Source of the DNA: Sphingobium trunci
GTDB taxonomy: Bacteria; Pseudomonadota; Alphaproteobacteria; Sphingomonadales; Sphingomonadaceae
DNA length: 64,000 nt
Reading direction: 5' to 3'
Assembly (NCBI RefSeq): GCF_022664535.1
Contig: NZ_JAKUJY010000019.1
Location: 1 to 64,000, forward strand
The notes under the pieces are model-generated. The model ran no database searches. It worked only from the letters and a program-made list of their open reading frames with translations, and was not told the origin of the DNA. Below are positions 9,776 through 18,853 of this stretch, one piece after another. The first letter of the stretch is position 1. Each line of letters begins with the position of its first letter. A program made the translations under genes and the position numbers.

Positions 9776-10126
9776 CTACGATTTGGATATTTGGGCCTGC
9801 CTGCCGATCATGTCAGATAACTCCCGACGTTGCGATGCCGAGAAGCCGGCTTCCTCCAGGCTCATCGTTGGGACGCTTCGCGGGAACAGTGCGCGGGCAA
9901 GTTCGGCATAGGCGCGCAACGCCTCCAGGCGCGGATTGGCAAGGGAGACGGGTGTCGGCCTTGCGAAGAAGATGAGGACGTTTGACAACCGCGATCGATT
10001 GCGAACAATCTCGCCGTCCTTGATCCCGATCTTGATGGCCATTCGTTCCAGATACGAGAAGACGGGCGCGAGGACGGCGGGCTTAGCCTCGCCGATCGAC
10101 CTCGTCGGCGACAGGTCCATGAACAT
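9776..10126 (-). CDS. Small uncharacterised protein
   Basis: I do not recognise this 116-aa protein. It begins MFMDLSPTRS and contains a short hydrophobic stretch (VLIFFARP) and a helical C-terminal half (LEALRAYAELARALF), with no signal peptide or known motif. The ATG at 10126 follows GGAGA at good spacing. It lies on the same strand as the SDR gene, 94 bp upstream of it, and may share its transcript. Base composition fits its neighbours, so it is probably a real gene. Confidence 0.5.
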   Translation of the reverse strand: MFMDLSPTRSIGEAKPAVLAPVFSYLERMAIKIGIKDGEIVRNRSRLSNVLIFFARPTPVSLANPRLEALRAYAELARALFPRSVPTMSLEEAGFSASQRRELSDMIGRQAQISKS

Positions 10127-10316
10127 TGGGCTTCTCCATCGATCAGAGTTGCTGAGCGACTGTTCATGCCGATCCACGGACCAGGCATCCTGTCATCTCG
10201 TTCCCAATGTGCCCGCAACCGCCCTGCGGCGAAATGCCCGAACCCGTCTAATATTTGCCCATTTCTCTATGGGACTAGGCGTGAGGCGCACGCGGTAGAA
10301 TCTTTCAAGAACATGG

Positions 10317-10345
10317 ACGGGCGCGCAGACCCGAGGCGCGCCCGT
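10317..10345 (-). terminator. Strong hairpin after the AraC gene
   Basis: A perfect 10-bp stem (ACGGGCGCGC / GCGCGCCCGT) with a 9-base loop lies 20 bp beyond the stop of the AraC gene on the minus strand. No clear T run follows, so it may act as a weak or Rho-assisted terminator. Confidence 0.5.
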
Positions 10346-10365
10346 GAGGCTGCTACTTGTGAAAG

Positions 10366-11364
10366 CTACGTCAGCGCGGCCTTGAGGCTCATCGCATCGC
10401 GTTTGGGCGCGACACCAAAGGCGCGCGAATATTCGCGGCTGAATTGGGACGCGCTTTCGTAGCCGACCTGGTAGGCCGCCTCGGCGACATTTACTGCATC
10501 CGCGATCATCAGGCGGCGCGCCTCCAGCAGGCGAAGCTGCTTCTGGAACTGGAGCGGCGTCATCGAGGTCAGCGCCTTGAAATGCTGGTGGAACGAGGAC
10601 GGGCTCATATGCGCAGCCTCCGCCAGACGCTCGACGCGCAGCGTTTGTGCGAAATTATCGCGAAGCAAATGAATCGCCCTGGCGATGCGCTCAAGATGTG
10701 AGTCCGGCATGGCCTGCTTACAGAGTTCAGCGCCGTTGGGACCGTTTAGAAGCCAGTAGTAGAATTCACGCATGAGCGCCGGGAAAAGTATTCGGATGGC
10801 CTTGGGCGTGTCGGTCAGCCGGACCATGCGCGTGACGCAGTCTGCAAGTGGGCCTTCCACCTCGGCGACGAACATGCTCCGAGCGGTACTTGTGGTCGGA
10901 ACCGGAGGGCTTTCGAGCTGCTCCAGCACCTCGCGCATCATCATGACGTCAAATTCGACCGAGACGCCGACAAAGGGTTCTTCCGGGCTCGCGGCAACGA
11001 TCCGTCCGCAGGCAGGAAGATCCACGCCCACGATCAGGCACTGCATCGGACCGTAGCTGAGCGTCTCATCACCAACGAGGATGTCCTTGGCGCCCTGCAG
11101 CGTGATGCAGAGCGACGGCTGATACACATAATGGTTGTCCATATGATGGAACGACCGGATCATGTGAATGCCGGCGCCAGGCACCGGGAAGTACCCCTCT
11201 CCGCCGCCATGTGCATCCATGAAGGCATTCACCACCCTAAGAAGCTCTGAAGATACGCCGCTCTTTTCCGGGCGACGTGCAATCACACCGCGATTCGCAG
11301 ACACCCGCGTCGGGCCACTTGTAGGAAAAGGCAAGATTTTTCCGGTTTCCGGCATTCTGGTCAT
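10366..11364 (-). CDS. AraC-family transcriptional regulator
   Basis: Regulator of 332 aa. The N-terminal domain (about residues 60-210) resembles the AraC_N type found in regulators of oxidoreductase genes. The C-terminal part holds two helix-turn-helix motifs, the first around RVERLAEAAHMSPSSFHQHF and the second around VAEAAYQVGYESASQFSREY, followed by the family's closing segment. It lies upstream of, and on the same strand as, the 10126-7955 genes, separated by a hairpin, so it probably controls that SDR operon. Effector unknown. Confidence 0.85.
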   Translation of the reverse strand: MTRMPETGKILPFPTSGPTRVSANRGVIARRPEKSGVSSELLRVVNAFMDAHGGGEGYFPVPGAGIHMIRSFHHMDNHYVYQPSLCITLQGAKDILVGDETLSYGPMQCLIVGVDLPACGRIVAASPEEPFVGVSVEFDVMMMREVLEQLESPPVPTTSTARSMFVAEVEGPLADCVTRMVRLTDTPKAIRILFPALMREFYYWLLNGPNGAELCKQAMPDSHLERIARAIHLLRDNFAQTLRVERLAEAAHMSPSSFHQHFKALTSMTPLQFQKQLRLLEARRLMIADAVNVAEAAYQVGYESASQFSREYSRAFGVAPKRDAMSLKAALT

Positions 11365-11526
11365 CGAACATTCCCTCTAGCTTACTGGTGCCAACCAAAG
11401 CGAGGCGAGAGACAAACATGACAGAAATCTCAGCCTCGTCAATAGATGTTATAAGTTACACTTCACGCATTCAGAAGGATGCCGATCACAAATATATAAA
11501 GAGTACCCGTATAATTCCTACTTCTT

Positions 11527-11832
11527 ATGATGTTATTATTGGCCATAATTTTCAGAAATTCCGAAAGCTTTCCTCAATCTATTCTCGATAAATCGATAAA
11601 TACAGATCTGTCTCCTAACGATAGGCAGATCGATTTACTGGCAAGCATAGTATTTGCGGGGTGCTATGCGCCGTTATTGCTACCGCTCGCGCGGGCCTCC
11701 GATCGTGGATCGCCACGTTTCGTCCTCGTCGCTTGTATCGCCATCTGGAGCGCGATGACAGTACTCGGTGGCCGCGCCGCCAGCTTCCTCCTTCTGGCTT
11801 TCACGCGGTTCGGTGTTGCGTTCGGTGAGATA
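11527..11832 (+). pseudogene. MFS transporter remnant (N-terminal part)
   Basis: The frame encodes DRQIDLLASIVFAGCYAPLLLP and PLARASDRGSPRFVLVACIA, then WSAMTVLGGRAASFLLLAFTRFGVAFGE. This is the pattern of membrane segments 2-4 of spinster-like MFS carriers, including the loop with DRG and R. After GVAFGE the similarity stops and the sequence becomes unrelated and Pro/Ser-rich. A complete carrier has about 430 residues, so at least three quarters is missing. The flanking 11420-11660 stretch is AT-rich compared with the rest of the window, consistent with a disrupted insertion point. Confidence 0.6.
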
Positions 11833-11965
11833 CCCCCTTCTCGCAGCTCCGTAGCGGGGTCGTCATCTCCTCCGCCCAGGGCGACCCCGCAGGCCACCGA
11901 AGGAGAACCGATCAACCGGGTCCCGTCGGTGGCCCTACTACCACCCTCCCCAAATAGGATCGTGC

Positions 11966-12766
11966 ATGCGTACACTATTCCTGACCATTTTAACCTGCGG
12001 CGTCGCCGCGATGACCGCTGGCACTGCTCAGGCGCAGGCTGGCCCTCCTGACGACGGCTCGCCGCATGGCGTGGTGGCCATCGGACCCGGCGTCGTTCCT
12101 GAATTCGACGGGTCCGGGGACATGCGTGTGTTCCCGTTCGTGGTTGCCGATGTCCAGTGGCGTGGCATCAACGTTCAGGTGGGTGGCCCCGGCCTGCGTA
12201 TGGACGTTGTTCCAGACCCGCGGCTCGCGTTTGGACCGGTGATCGGAATGCGTCTTCCGCGCAACGACGTGGACGGACCCGTCGGATTGCTGCCCAACAT
12301 CGGCACCGCGATCGAGGCGGGTGCTTTCGTCGGTTATCGCATCGGCGGCAGCGCGTCGGGCCAGGGCTCGCTCCAGATAGAGCTATCCGTGGTCCACGAT
12401 GTCTCGCAAACCCACAACGGGCTTCTCGCAACCGCGAGCGCTAGCTACGCTGCCGTTCGCCAGAGGGATTTCTTCCTCTCACTCGGCGCGCAGACCACCT
12501 GGGTGAACCAGGACTATGCGCGCACCTATTTCGGCATTGATGCGGCCGGCGCCAGGGCGAGCGGCCTTCCCGCCTATCGTCCGGACGCGGGGGTCAGGGA
12601 CATTGGGGGCGGTGTGACCGCTGGCTACTGGTTCAGTGATCACCTGGGCGTCACGGCACGTGCCGGTGCGAGCTACCTCGTGGGTGATATCGCCGACAGC
12701 CCGATCACCGACAACGGCAGCCGTTGGCAGCCCGCCGCCGGTGTCATGCTTTCCTACCGGTTTTGA
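11966..12766 (+). CDS. MipA/OmpV-family outer-membrane protein
   Basis: Protein of 266 aa with a clear signal peptide (hydrophobic core about residues 4-18, cleavage near AQA-QA). The rest alternates Gly-rich and hydrophobic segments typical of a beta barrel and ends in Phe (LSYRF), the outer-membrane sorting signal. The pattern VAIGPGVVPEFDGSGDMRVFP near the mature N-terminus is characteristic of MipA/OmpV proteins. These act as porin-like or scaffold proteins. AGGATCG precedes the ATG. It appears to be a single-gene unit. Function here is unknown, perhaps uptake or envelope stress. Confidence 0.85.
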   Translation: MRTLFLTILTCGVAAMTAGTAQAQAGPPDDGSPHGVVAIGPGVVPEFDGSGDMRVFPFVVADVQWRGINVQVGGPGLRMDVVPDPRLAFGPVIGMRLPRNDVDGPVGLLPNIGTAIEAGAFVGYRIGGSASGQGSLQIELSVVHDVSQTHNGLLATASASYAAVRQRDFFLSLGAQTTWVNQDYARTYFGIDAAGARASGLPAYRPDAGVRDIGGGVTAGYWFSDHLGVTARAGASYLVGDIADSPITDNGSRWQPAAGVMLSYRF

Positions 12767-13005
12767 GGGACAGTCATGACCGACAATCCGCTTTGCGATA
12801 TCCTCCTGTTCGCAGCACCGCCAAGCCTCACCGCCTTGCAGCGGTGGAGAACTGGCGCTTCTTCGCCACGAAGAGCAAGTGACGCAGGGTTAGTCTCCCC
12901 GCTGGAAGCTCCCCAGGCGTCATCTCGTTAGCCGGCAGCGAATGCGCTGTACCGTTTTTTGGATGCTAAGCGGCCCAAAAATCAACATCCCGTCAGGAGA
13001 TTACC

Positions 13006-13761
13006 ATGCATGATAAGGCCGTAGCACTGGTCACAGGTGCCAACCGAGGCATCGGCTTGCAGATCGCCAAAGAGTTGAGCGCCAAAGGCTTAACCGTATT
13101 GGTTGGAGCGCGCGACGTCGCGCGCGGCGAAGCCGCGGCCAATGTGGTGGGACAGAGCGCGGTCGCGCTCCAGCTGGACGTGACGGATCAGACATCGATC
13201 GCGGCGGCCGCGGAACGGGTTCGCCGGGAGTTCGGGCGTCTCGACGTCTTGATCCAGAATGCCGCGATCGCCAAGACCGAAGGAAGCGATCAAACCGGCG
13301 AAGAATTTGCGCAAGCCAACCGGCCAAGCATCGTCTCGCTCGATGACATGCGCGCCGTCTGGGACACAAATGTGTTCGGCGTGCTGGCGGTCTATCAGGC
13401 GATGTTGCCGATCCTGCGCGCCACGCCGAACGCGCGCATCGTCAACGTCTCCAGCGGGGCTGGGTCGCTGACGGTGGTTTCGGACCCGGACTCTCCGTTG
13501 CGGCCCCTGTTCGAGGTTAGCTATGCGGCCTCGAAGACCGCGCTCAACGCGTTGACGGTCGCGATGGCGATTGAGCTGGAGGCCGAAGGTATCAAGGTCA
13601 ACGCTGTCTCGCCGGGCTACACCAAGACGCGGCTGACCAGCTTTGCTGGCACGGAGAGTGTCGAGGAGGGGGCCGCCGAGGCCGTGCGCGTGGCGCTGCT
13701 TGGCTCCGACGGGCCGACAGGGGCGTTCACGCATGCCACATTGGGCGTCGTCCCTTGGTAA
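13006..13761 (+). CDS. Short-chain dehydrogenase/reductase
   Basis: SDR of 251 aa. The NADP-type loop TGANRGIG is at residues 10-17 and catalytic YAASK at 173-177. The usual NNAG appears as QNAA (84-87). AGGAG lies before the ATG. It resembles the carbonyl-reductase-like SDRs that reduce reactive carbonyls or quinones. It converges with an AraC gene at 13873 and seems to be transcribed alone. Substrate unknown. Confidence 0.85.
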   Translation: MHDKAVALVTGANRGIGLQIAKELSAKGLTVLVGARDVARGEAAANVVGQSAVALQLDVTDQTSIAAAAERVRREFGRLDVLIQNAAIAKTEGSDQTGEEFAQANRPSIVSLDDMRAVWDTNVFGVLAVYQAMLPILRATPNARIVNVSSGAGSLTVVSDPDSPLRPLFEVSYAASKTALNALTVAMAIELEAEGIKVNAVSPGYTKTRLTSFAGTESVEEGAAEAVRVALLGSDGPTGAFTHATLGVVPW

Positions 13762-13872
13762 CACGATTATTGCGGGTCGATCGATTCTTGAGCCGCCGCG
13801 ACACGATCGCCGTACGGCGCGCGAGCGCCTGGTGAGCGGTCTTTGCGGTCTGAATTACTATGCGCCTTGCCG

Positions 13873-14796
13873 TTAAGTAGTCAGCTCCGCCTGTCGTCGT
13901 CCGTATTGTCGCGGCGAAATGCCCATAACGCGCTTGAAGGCGGTGCTGAAGGCGCTCTCCGACTCATATCCCAGCGAAGCCGCTGTTTCGACCAGCGCGT
14001 CGCGCGAGTTGACCAATCGATCGCCGGCGAGAAGCATGCGCCAGCGCGTGAGATACCCCATTGGTGTCTCGCCGACGGTCTCGCGGAATCGCTGCGCGAA
14101 CGTCGAGCGGGACATGCCCGACTGATCCGCAAGTTCCTGCAGGGTCCAGCGGTGGGCGGGATCTGCGTGCATTGCTCCGATGGCCTTGCTGATCTGTTTA
14201 TCACCGAGCGCGAAGAACCAGCCCACCCGTCCTTTCAGGCCTTCGGCAAGATGCAGGCGGAGGGCCTGGACCAGCATCATATGGGCGAGATGTTGAGCAA
14301 CGAGCGACGCGCCAGGCTGTGCTTCGCGGAGTTCGGTCATCATTCTCTCGACCGACCAGCGTAGCGCGGCCTGCTCGGCCTCGCGGCGAATAAGAATGAT
14401 CGGAGGCAAAGTACGGAGCAGCATCTCGGCGTGGCGTCCGCTGACCGCGAAACGGCTCCCGACCAGGAAGAAGTCGCCACCTCCATTATGCGTAACCACT
14501 CCACCGGTGCGGGCAGGCGGAAACACAGTGCCTGCCAGCACTGGCTCAAGGTCGAGGTCGCTGGCAAGTCTGAATGGCCGGCCGGTCGGTAGAACGAAAC
14601 ACTCGCCGGCGACTAGGCGCACGGGCTCTTCTACACCCTCGACCGCAAGCCAGCACTGACCCGAGATGACAGCATAGCATTTGATCCGGCCATTCTGGTC
14701 GTCGAACTGGATCGCCCAGCTTCCGCCCGCGTCAAAACCGGCTGACACGTAACTCTGGGGCTTTAGGAGCGAGAGCACATCAGATAGGGGATCCAT
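13873..14796 (-). CDS. AraC-family regulator with cupin sensor domain
   Basis: Regulator of 307 aa from the chosen ATG at 14796; the frame extends upstream but the MDPLSDVLSLLKP start fits the family. The N-terminal half is a cupin-type sensor (CWLAVEGVEEPVRLVAGECFVLPTGRPF). The C-terminal half has the two AraC helix-turn-helix motifs (LQELADQSGMSRSTFAQRF and VETAASLGYESESAFSTAFK). It is divergent from the DUF1097-NmrA-SDR genes across a 172-bp gap, the usual arrangement for a regulator of those genes. Confidence 0.85.
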   Translation of the reverse strand: MDPLSDVLSLLKPQSYVSAGFDAGGSWAIQFDDQNGRIKCYAVISGQCWLAVEGVEEPVRLVAGECFVLPTGRPFRLASDLDLEPVLAGTVFPPARTGGVVTHNGGGDFFLVGSRFAVSGRHAEMLLRTLPPIILIRREAEQAALRWSVERMMTELREAQPGASLVAQHLAHMMLVQALRLHLAEGLKGRVGWFFALGDKQISKAIGAMHADPAHRWTLQELADQSGMSRSTFAQRFRETVGETPMGYLTRWRMLLAGDRLVNSRDALVETAASLGYESESAFSTAFKRVMGISPRQYGRRQAELTT

Positions 14797-14968
14797 TAGC
14801 ATCATCCCGGACGATCGCAAAGAAATTGTGGACTTAGAGGCATGGATAGTGCGGACGTCGCGGATTATCCAGAGCTTGGATTGCTTGGGACGGACGCCGC
14901 GGTGCGGGACGTCCCGACCTCGAAGATAATCCCGGCAGCAGCGACAATTTTGCAGAAAGGAAGCGGCA

Positions 14969-15493
14969 ATGAGCACCTCTCATGTCGATGCCAAAACCAC
15001 TTCGCGCGAACCGCGACACCAGCAGACTCGCGGTCAGTTCGTCCTTTTCACGGCGATCGCCGCGATTGTCGCAGCAGCTGCGGCATGGTTGAGCGAGGCC
15101 TTGGCACTTGAGGTCTGGATCATGTTCGCCGGTTTCATAGCATGGTTCACCCGCCCAACGTCGACGCGCGACGGCATCCATTCGATGATCTGCCTCTGGC
15201 TCGGCATTCTACTTGCCGCCATCTCCTACTGGGCGACCGGCAGTCTCATCTCCCTTGCAGCATCGCTCGCATTGCCACTCGTCGTTTTCGCGGTGGCGCT
15301 CCTCGTGGTTGGGCTGCGCACGACCCCTGTGCTTGACAATATGCTGGGCTGGTTTCTCGGGCTTGTGACCTACTTCGCAGCCGAACTTGAACCCCAATTG
15401 ACTAGCTTCGCCAATCTCGGACTGGCCACCGCCATTGGCGGATTCGCGGGCTGGGCTTGTCAAGCTCTCAACCGGCGCTTCGCCGAAGCCTGA
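14969..15493 (+). CDS. DUF1097-like integral membrane protein
   Basis: Protein of 174 aa with about five hydrophobic segments (residues 26-42, 48-60, 70-88, 92-114 and 123-170 region) and the ending ALNRRFAEA. The layout matches DUF1097 inner-membrane proteins, whose biochemical role is not known. AAAGGAAG precedes the ATG. It leads a three-gene run with the NmrA-like and SDR genes, 31 bp apart. A fragment of a second copy lies at 18677-18760. Confidence 0.65.
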   Translation: MSTSHVDAKTTSREPRHQQTRGQFVLFTAIAAIVAAAAAWLSEALALEVWIMFAGFIAWFTRPTSTRDGIHSMICLWLGILLAAISYWATGSLISLAASLALPLVVFAVALLVVGLRTTPVLDNMLGWFLGLVTYFAAELEPQLTSFANLGLATAIGGFAGWACQALNRRFAEA

Positions 15494-15524
15494 ACCTACC
15501 TGCGTTACCCAAACGGAGACAATC

Positions 15525-16409
15525 ATGATCGTGCTAACTGCCCCCACGGGCAATATCGGGCATCAGGTGCTGCTGCGGCTGCTCGACGCTGAAGCGCCCG
15601 TCCGCGTAATCGTGCGCGATGCTTCGAAATTGCCGGAAACGGTCCGCACCAGGGTCGAGGTGATCGAAGGCTCACACGGCGACCAGGAAGTCGTGGATCG
15701 GGCTTTTGCCGGTGCCGATACACTCTTTTGGCTGGTGCCCCCGAACCCGACCGCCAAGACCGTCGATGAGGCTTATGTGGACTTTACGCGTCCGGCGGCC
15801 GAAGCGCTGCTGCGTCATGGTGTGAAGCACGTCGTCGATATTACCGCGCTCGGTCGCGGAACGCCGTGGGCTGGCAAAGCGGGATTAGTCACGTCTTCGT
15901 TCCGCATGGATGATCTGCTTGCCGGCACCGGCGTTGCCTTCCGCGCGGTCGCCAACCCGTCGTTCATGGACAATATTGCCCGCCAGGCGACGGCGATCCG
16001 CGAAAAGGGCATGTTCTTCCTCCCTTTCAATGGCGACAAGAAGATGCCGGCGGCCGCTACCCGCGACATTGCGGCGACAGCGGTGCGCCTTTTGCTCGAC
16101 ACAAGCTGGGTGGGCCTCGGTCACGCCGCCGTGCTCGGGCCGGAAGATCTCTCCTTCAACGAAATGGCCACGACCATGTCCGAGGTGCTCGGCAAGCAGG
16201 TCCGCTACCAGCAGGTGTCGTTCGAGACGTACAGGGCTGGTTTCGTCGAGCGCGGCATGTCGGATGCGATGGCGCAGGGCATGACGGATATGGCTTGGGC
16301 CAAAAACGAGGGCCTCGACAACGCCGAGCCGCGCACGACCGAGAGCACGACACCGACCAGCTTCCGCCAATGGTGCGAGGAAGAGTTGAAACCGGCCTTG
16401 GTCGGCTGA
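15525..16409 (+). CDS. NmrA-like NAD(P)H-binding protein
   Basis: Atypical short-chain reductase of 294 aa. It begins MIVLTAPTGNIG, the glycine-rich dinucleotide loop (residues 6-12), and has the extended NmrA/quinone-oxidoreductase-2 layout with ITALGRG and DIAATAVRLL. Such proteins reduce quinones or sense the NADP state. The ATG at 15525 follows ACGGAGAC; the frame is open further upstream but overlaps the end of the DUF1097 gene. It is the middle gene of the DUF1097-NmrA-SDR operon. Confidence 0.8.
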   Translation: MIVLTAPTGNIGHQVLLRLLDAEAPVRVIVRDASKLPETVRTRVEVIEGSHGDQEVVDRAFAGADTLFWLVPPNPTAKTVDEAYVDFTRPAAEALLRHGVKHVVDITALGRGTPWAGKAGLVTSSFRMDDLLAGTGVAFRAVANPSFMDNIARQATAIREKGMFFLPFNGDKKMPAAATRDIAATAVRLLLDTSWVGLGHAAVLGPEDLSFNEMATTMSEVLGKQVRYQQVSFETYRAGFVERGMSDAMAQGMTDMAWAKNEGLDNAEPRTTESTTPTSFRQWCEEELKPALVG

Positions 16410-16440
16410 TCGAACATAATCTGGAAAAAGGAAATCCGTC

Positions 16441-17196
16441 ATGGAAATGACCGGCAATACGATCCTCGTTACGGGCGGAACGAGCGGCATCGGCCGCGCC
16501 CTCGCCGAGCAATTTCACAGCCGCAGCAATCAGGTGATCATCGCCGGGCGGCGCCAGCCATTGCTGGACGAAATCACGGCCGAGCGCCCCGGGATTCGCG
16601 GTATTCAAGTCGATCTCGACGACGAGAAAAGCCTCGTGGCATTCGCCGACGGCGTGGCGGCCGAGTTTCCCGACCTTAATATGCTCGTTAATAATGCCGG
16701 CATCTCGCGGGAGGAGAACATCGTAGGTGAGGATTTCGACTTTGCTACCTCTCGTGAGATGATTCACACCAACATCCTCGCCAAGCTGCAACTCACGGGA
16801 CTGCTGCTTCCGGTCCTTCGGCAGCAGCCGACCGCGACCATCATCACAACATCGTCGGGGCTGGCGTTCGTCCCGCGCCACAATTTCCCCACCTATTGCG
16901 CGACCAAAGCGTTCCTGCATTCCTGGGTTCAATCGCTTCGAACCCAACTGCGCGAGACGGCGATCAAGGTGCTGGAACTGATCCCGCCCTACGTCCAGAC
17001 GGAGTTGGCCGGACCTGATCAGGCGCGCGACCCAAATGCGATGCCACTTGGAACCTATATCGCTGAAGTGGTCGGACTTCTGGAAAGTGGTGACTTGCCA
17101 AACGGCGAAATCCTAGTCGAGCGCGTCAAACAGCTCCGCTCGGCCGAACGCATGGGCAAGTATGACGAGGTCTATTCGACGCTTAACGCCAGCTAG
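16441..17196 (+). CDS. Short-chain dehydrogenase, DltE-like
   Basis: SDR of 251 aa with TGGTSGIG (residues 11-18), NNAG (84-87) and YCATK (152-156). The C-terminal portion with PPYVQTEL resembles DltE-type SDRs. It is third in the operon, 31 bp after the NmrA-like gene, with GGAAA upstream. It probably reduces a small carbonyl compound; regulation by the divergent AraC protein is inferred from position. Confidence 0.85.
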   Translation: MEMTGNTILVTGGTSGIGRALAEQFHSRSNQVIIAGRRQPLLDEITAERPGIRGIQVDLDDEKSLVAFADGVAAEFPDLNMLVNNAGISREENIVGEDFDFATSREMIHTNILAKLQLTGLLLPVLRQQPTATIITTSSGLAFVPRHNFPTYCATKAFLHSWVQSLRTQLRETAIKVLELIPPYVQTELAGPDQARDPNAMPLGTYIAEVVGLLESGDLPNGEILVERVKQLRSAERMGKYDEVYSTLNAS

Positions 17197-17317
17197 GAGA
17201 CCTATGCGCGGGAGGGTGAACGGCACTCACGACTCCACTTTCTCACCCTACAACCTTTGCCTCTGAGCGGTTTCGCTTGGAGGCAAGAAAGCCACTACAA
17301 CGATGATATCGATCGGA

Positions 17318-18133
17318 TCACATCAGCATTTCTCGCGCTGCCTGATGGACCGTCCGTACGACGGGCTGAAAGCCAAGGCTGCGCGCCAGTGAGACATCCA
17401 TGTGGAGATGCCATGGATTGATCAGCGGCTCCGACGAAGGCTCCATCGTTCCGCCGGCGAGACCGACAAGCTCATAGATGGATGTGGGCGCTTCATCAGC
17501 GATATTGACGACGTGTCCGTCCATGGCGCCGGTCAGAGCGAGGGTCATGACCGTGGCGATGTCGCGGTGATGCACCATGCTCATCCGCTGCGCCGGATGC
17601 ATTTTGAAGTTGGTGACCAAGCGCGGCAGTTCTTCCAGATGCCCGTCTCCGTCGCCATAGATGAAACCGAACCGCTGAACGCACCAAGTCAGCCCGCTCT
17701 CGCGCAGCACATTCTCGGCGGCGAGCTTGCTGGCGGGATAGGCCTGCTGCGGGTCCACCGCATCCGTCTCCAGTCCGGGGCGAGCAGTGCTTGCGTCATA
17801 GATGTTGGAGGTGCTGGCGAGGATGAAGCGCACCTCGGGCACGTGCGCGCGCGCTGCGGCGATGAGATTGCGCGTCCCTTCGAGGTTGCTCTTCCAGATG
17901 AGGTCGGTGTCGGGCGTCCGAAAGACCGCCGCAAGATGGATGATCGCGGACACGCCCTCCACAGCCTTGGCGAGTGAGATGGGATCAAGAAGGTCGGCCT
18001 CCACCGCGCTCACGCCCGCAGGCGGCGTCTTGCCCTCGCGCATGAGCGCGAGACAAGCAAAGCCTGCATCGACGAGACGCGGCAAGAGGCGCGCGCCGAC
18101 AAGGCCGCTGGCCCCGGTCACAAGAATGGTCAT
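17318..18133 (-). CDS. NAD-dependent epimerase/dehydratase-family protein
   Basis: Extended SDR of 271 aa with GASGLVG (residues 7-13) and catalytic YPASK (132-136). It belongs to the nucleoside-sugar-epimerase-like group, many of which reduce carbonyls rather than sugars. Its ATG overlaps the stop of the MarR gene (ATGA), so both are translated from one transcript starting at the MarR promoter. It is therefore probably repressed by that MarR protein and induced by its ligand. Confidence 0.85.
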   Translation of the reverse strand: MTILVTGASGLVGARLLPRLVDAGFACLALMREGKTPPAGVSAVEADLLDPISLAKAVEGVSAIIHLAAVFRTPDTDLIWKSNLEGTRNLIAAARAHVPEVRFILASTSNIYDASTARPGLETDAVDPQQAYPASKLAAENVLRESGLTWCVQRFGFIYGDGDGHLEELPRLVTNFKMHPAQRMSMVHHRDIATVMTLALTGAMDGHVVNIADEAPTSIYELVGLAGGTMEPSSEPLINPWHLHMDVSLARSLGFQPVVRTVHQAAREMLM

Positions 18134-18591
18134 GATAATGTTCCTTTCCGGGAAATATTCTCAAGGCGCTCCGTTGCGGCCCGGAGCACGCGGACCACGG
18201 TGGCGATGTCGGCCTCATCGATGCCGTCGAACGCGGCCGAACGAATGAAGGAGAGATCGGGTAGTTCGCCCCAGAGCTTCGCGCCGGTGGGCGTGATGCG
18301 CAAAAGCCTCTGCCGCTGGTCGGCCTTGTCGGACTCCTGTTCCACAAGGCCCTTGCGTACGAGCGTCGCGACTAGACTGGTCATCGTTGCGCGCTCGATC
18401 CCGAGCAGCCGCACGAGATCGCGCTGCATCGTCGGCCCATCATGCACGAGTTGGTGAAGCACATACCATTGCACGGAGCCGAGTTCATAGGGACGCAGGG
18501 CAGAATCCATGACTGCCCGGCCGGCGAAGTAGCACCGCTTGGTCCAGACTCCGATGCCGTCGCGCCCTGACTCTCGCGGCTCATCGCTCAT
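18130..18591 (-). CDS. MarR-family transcriptional regulator
   Basis: Winged-helix regulator of 153 aa. The recognition segment is MQRDLVRLLGIERATMTSLVATL, followed by the wing (VEQESDKADQRQRLLRITPTG). The ATG at 18591 has AAGGTG upstream; a GTG two codons earlier is possible. It is first in a two-gene operon with the epimerase-family gene. A 36-bp palindrome begins nine bases upstream of the start codon and covers the predicted -10 box, so it almost certainly represses its own operon. Confidence 0.9.
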   Translation of the reverse strand: MSDEPRESGRDGIGVWTKRCYFAGRAVMDSALRPYELGSVQWYVLHQLVHDGPTMQRDLVRLLGIERATMTSLVATLVRKGLVEQESDKADQRQRLLRITPTGAKLWGELPDLSFIRSAAFDGIDEADIATVVRVLRAATERLENISRKGTLS

Positions 18592-18599
18592 CGGCACAC

Positions 18600-18653
18600 C
18601 TTACATATTCGCTAGTTATCTAGCAAATATGTAAGGTAGCTAGCGAATGTCAA
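18600..18653 (-). promoter_or_regulatory. MarR operator overlapping the operon promoter
   Basis: Positions 18600-18635 form a palindrome of 16-bp arms around a TTAT loop (left arm CTTACATATTCGCTAG) with a single mismatch. On the minus strand TTGACA (18653-18648) and CATATT (18631-18626) make a -35/-10 pair with a 16-base spacer, so the operator covers the -10. An extra half-site (CTAGCGAAT) lies between them. Confidence 0.8.
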
Positions 18654-18676
18654 CCCGCACATCCAATCGACTGCTG

Positions 18677-18760
18677 TCACTCGGCGAAGCGGCGATTAAG
18701 AGCCTTGCAGACGAAGCCGGATGCGCCGCCGATCACTGCGGCGGCAACGAGATGGACGAA
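18677..18760 (-). pseudogene. C-terminal fragment of a second DUF1097-like gene
   Basis: The minus strand encodes about 27 residues ending IGGASGFVCKALNRRFAE then TGA. The intact DUF1097-like protein at 14969-15493 ends IGGFAGWACQALNRRFAEA, so the two tails match closely. A TGA in frame a few codons upstream and the lack of a start show that only the end is left. It lies between the MarR operator and the LysR gene, evidence that this region was built from a duplicated or exchanged DUF1097 locus. Confidence 0.7.
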
Positions 18761-18853
18761 GATGCGGCATCAAGCCCGGCTCCGCAGTGCCGTGCGCCGC
18801 CGTGTATCCCCTTTCTATCACTTGGACCGCACTGGCTACGTCCGGCCGGCCTG

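Noticed and set aside
11854-11890. 9-bp inverted repeat GCGGGGTCG / CGACCCCGC upstream of the MipA/OmpV gene
   Set aside because: The loop is 19 bases and there is no T run; could be a weak attenuator but there is not enough support to annotate it.
12777-12932. Short plus-strand frame after the MipA/OmpV gene (MTDNPLCDILLFAAPP)
   Set aside because: No ribosome site of note, no motif and poor codon pattern; treated as intergenic.
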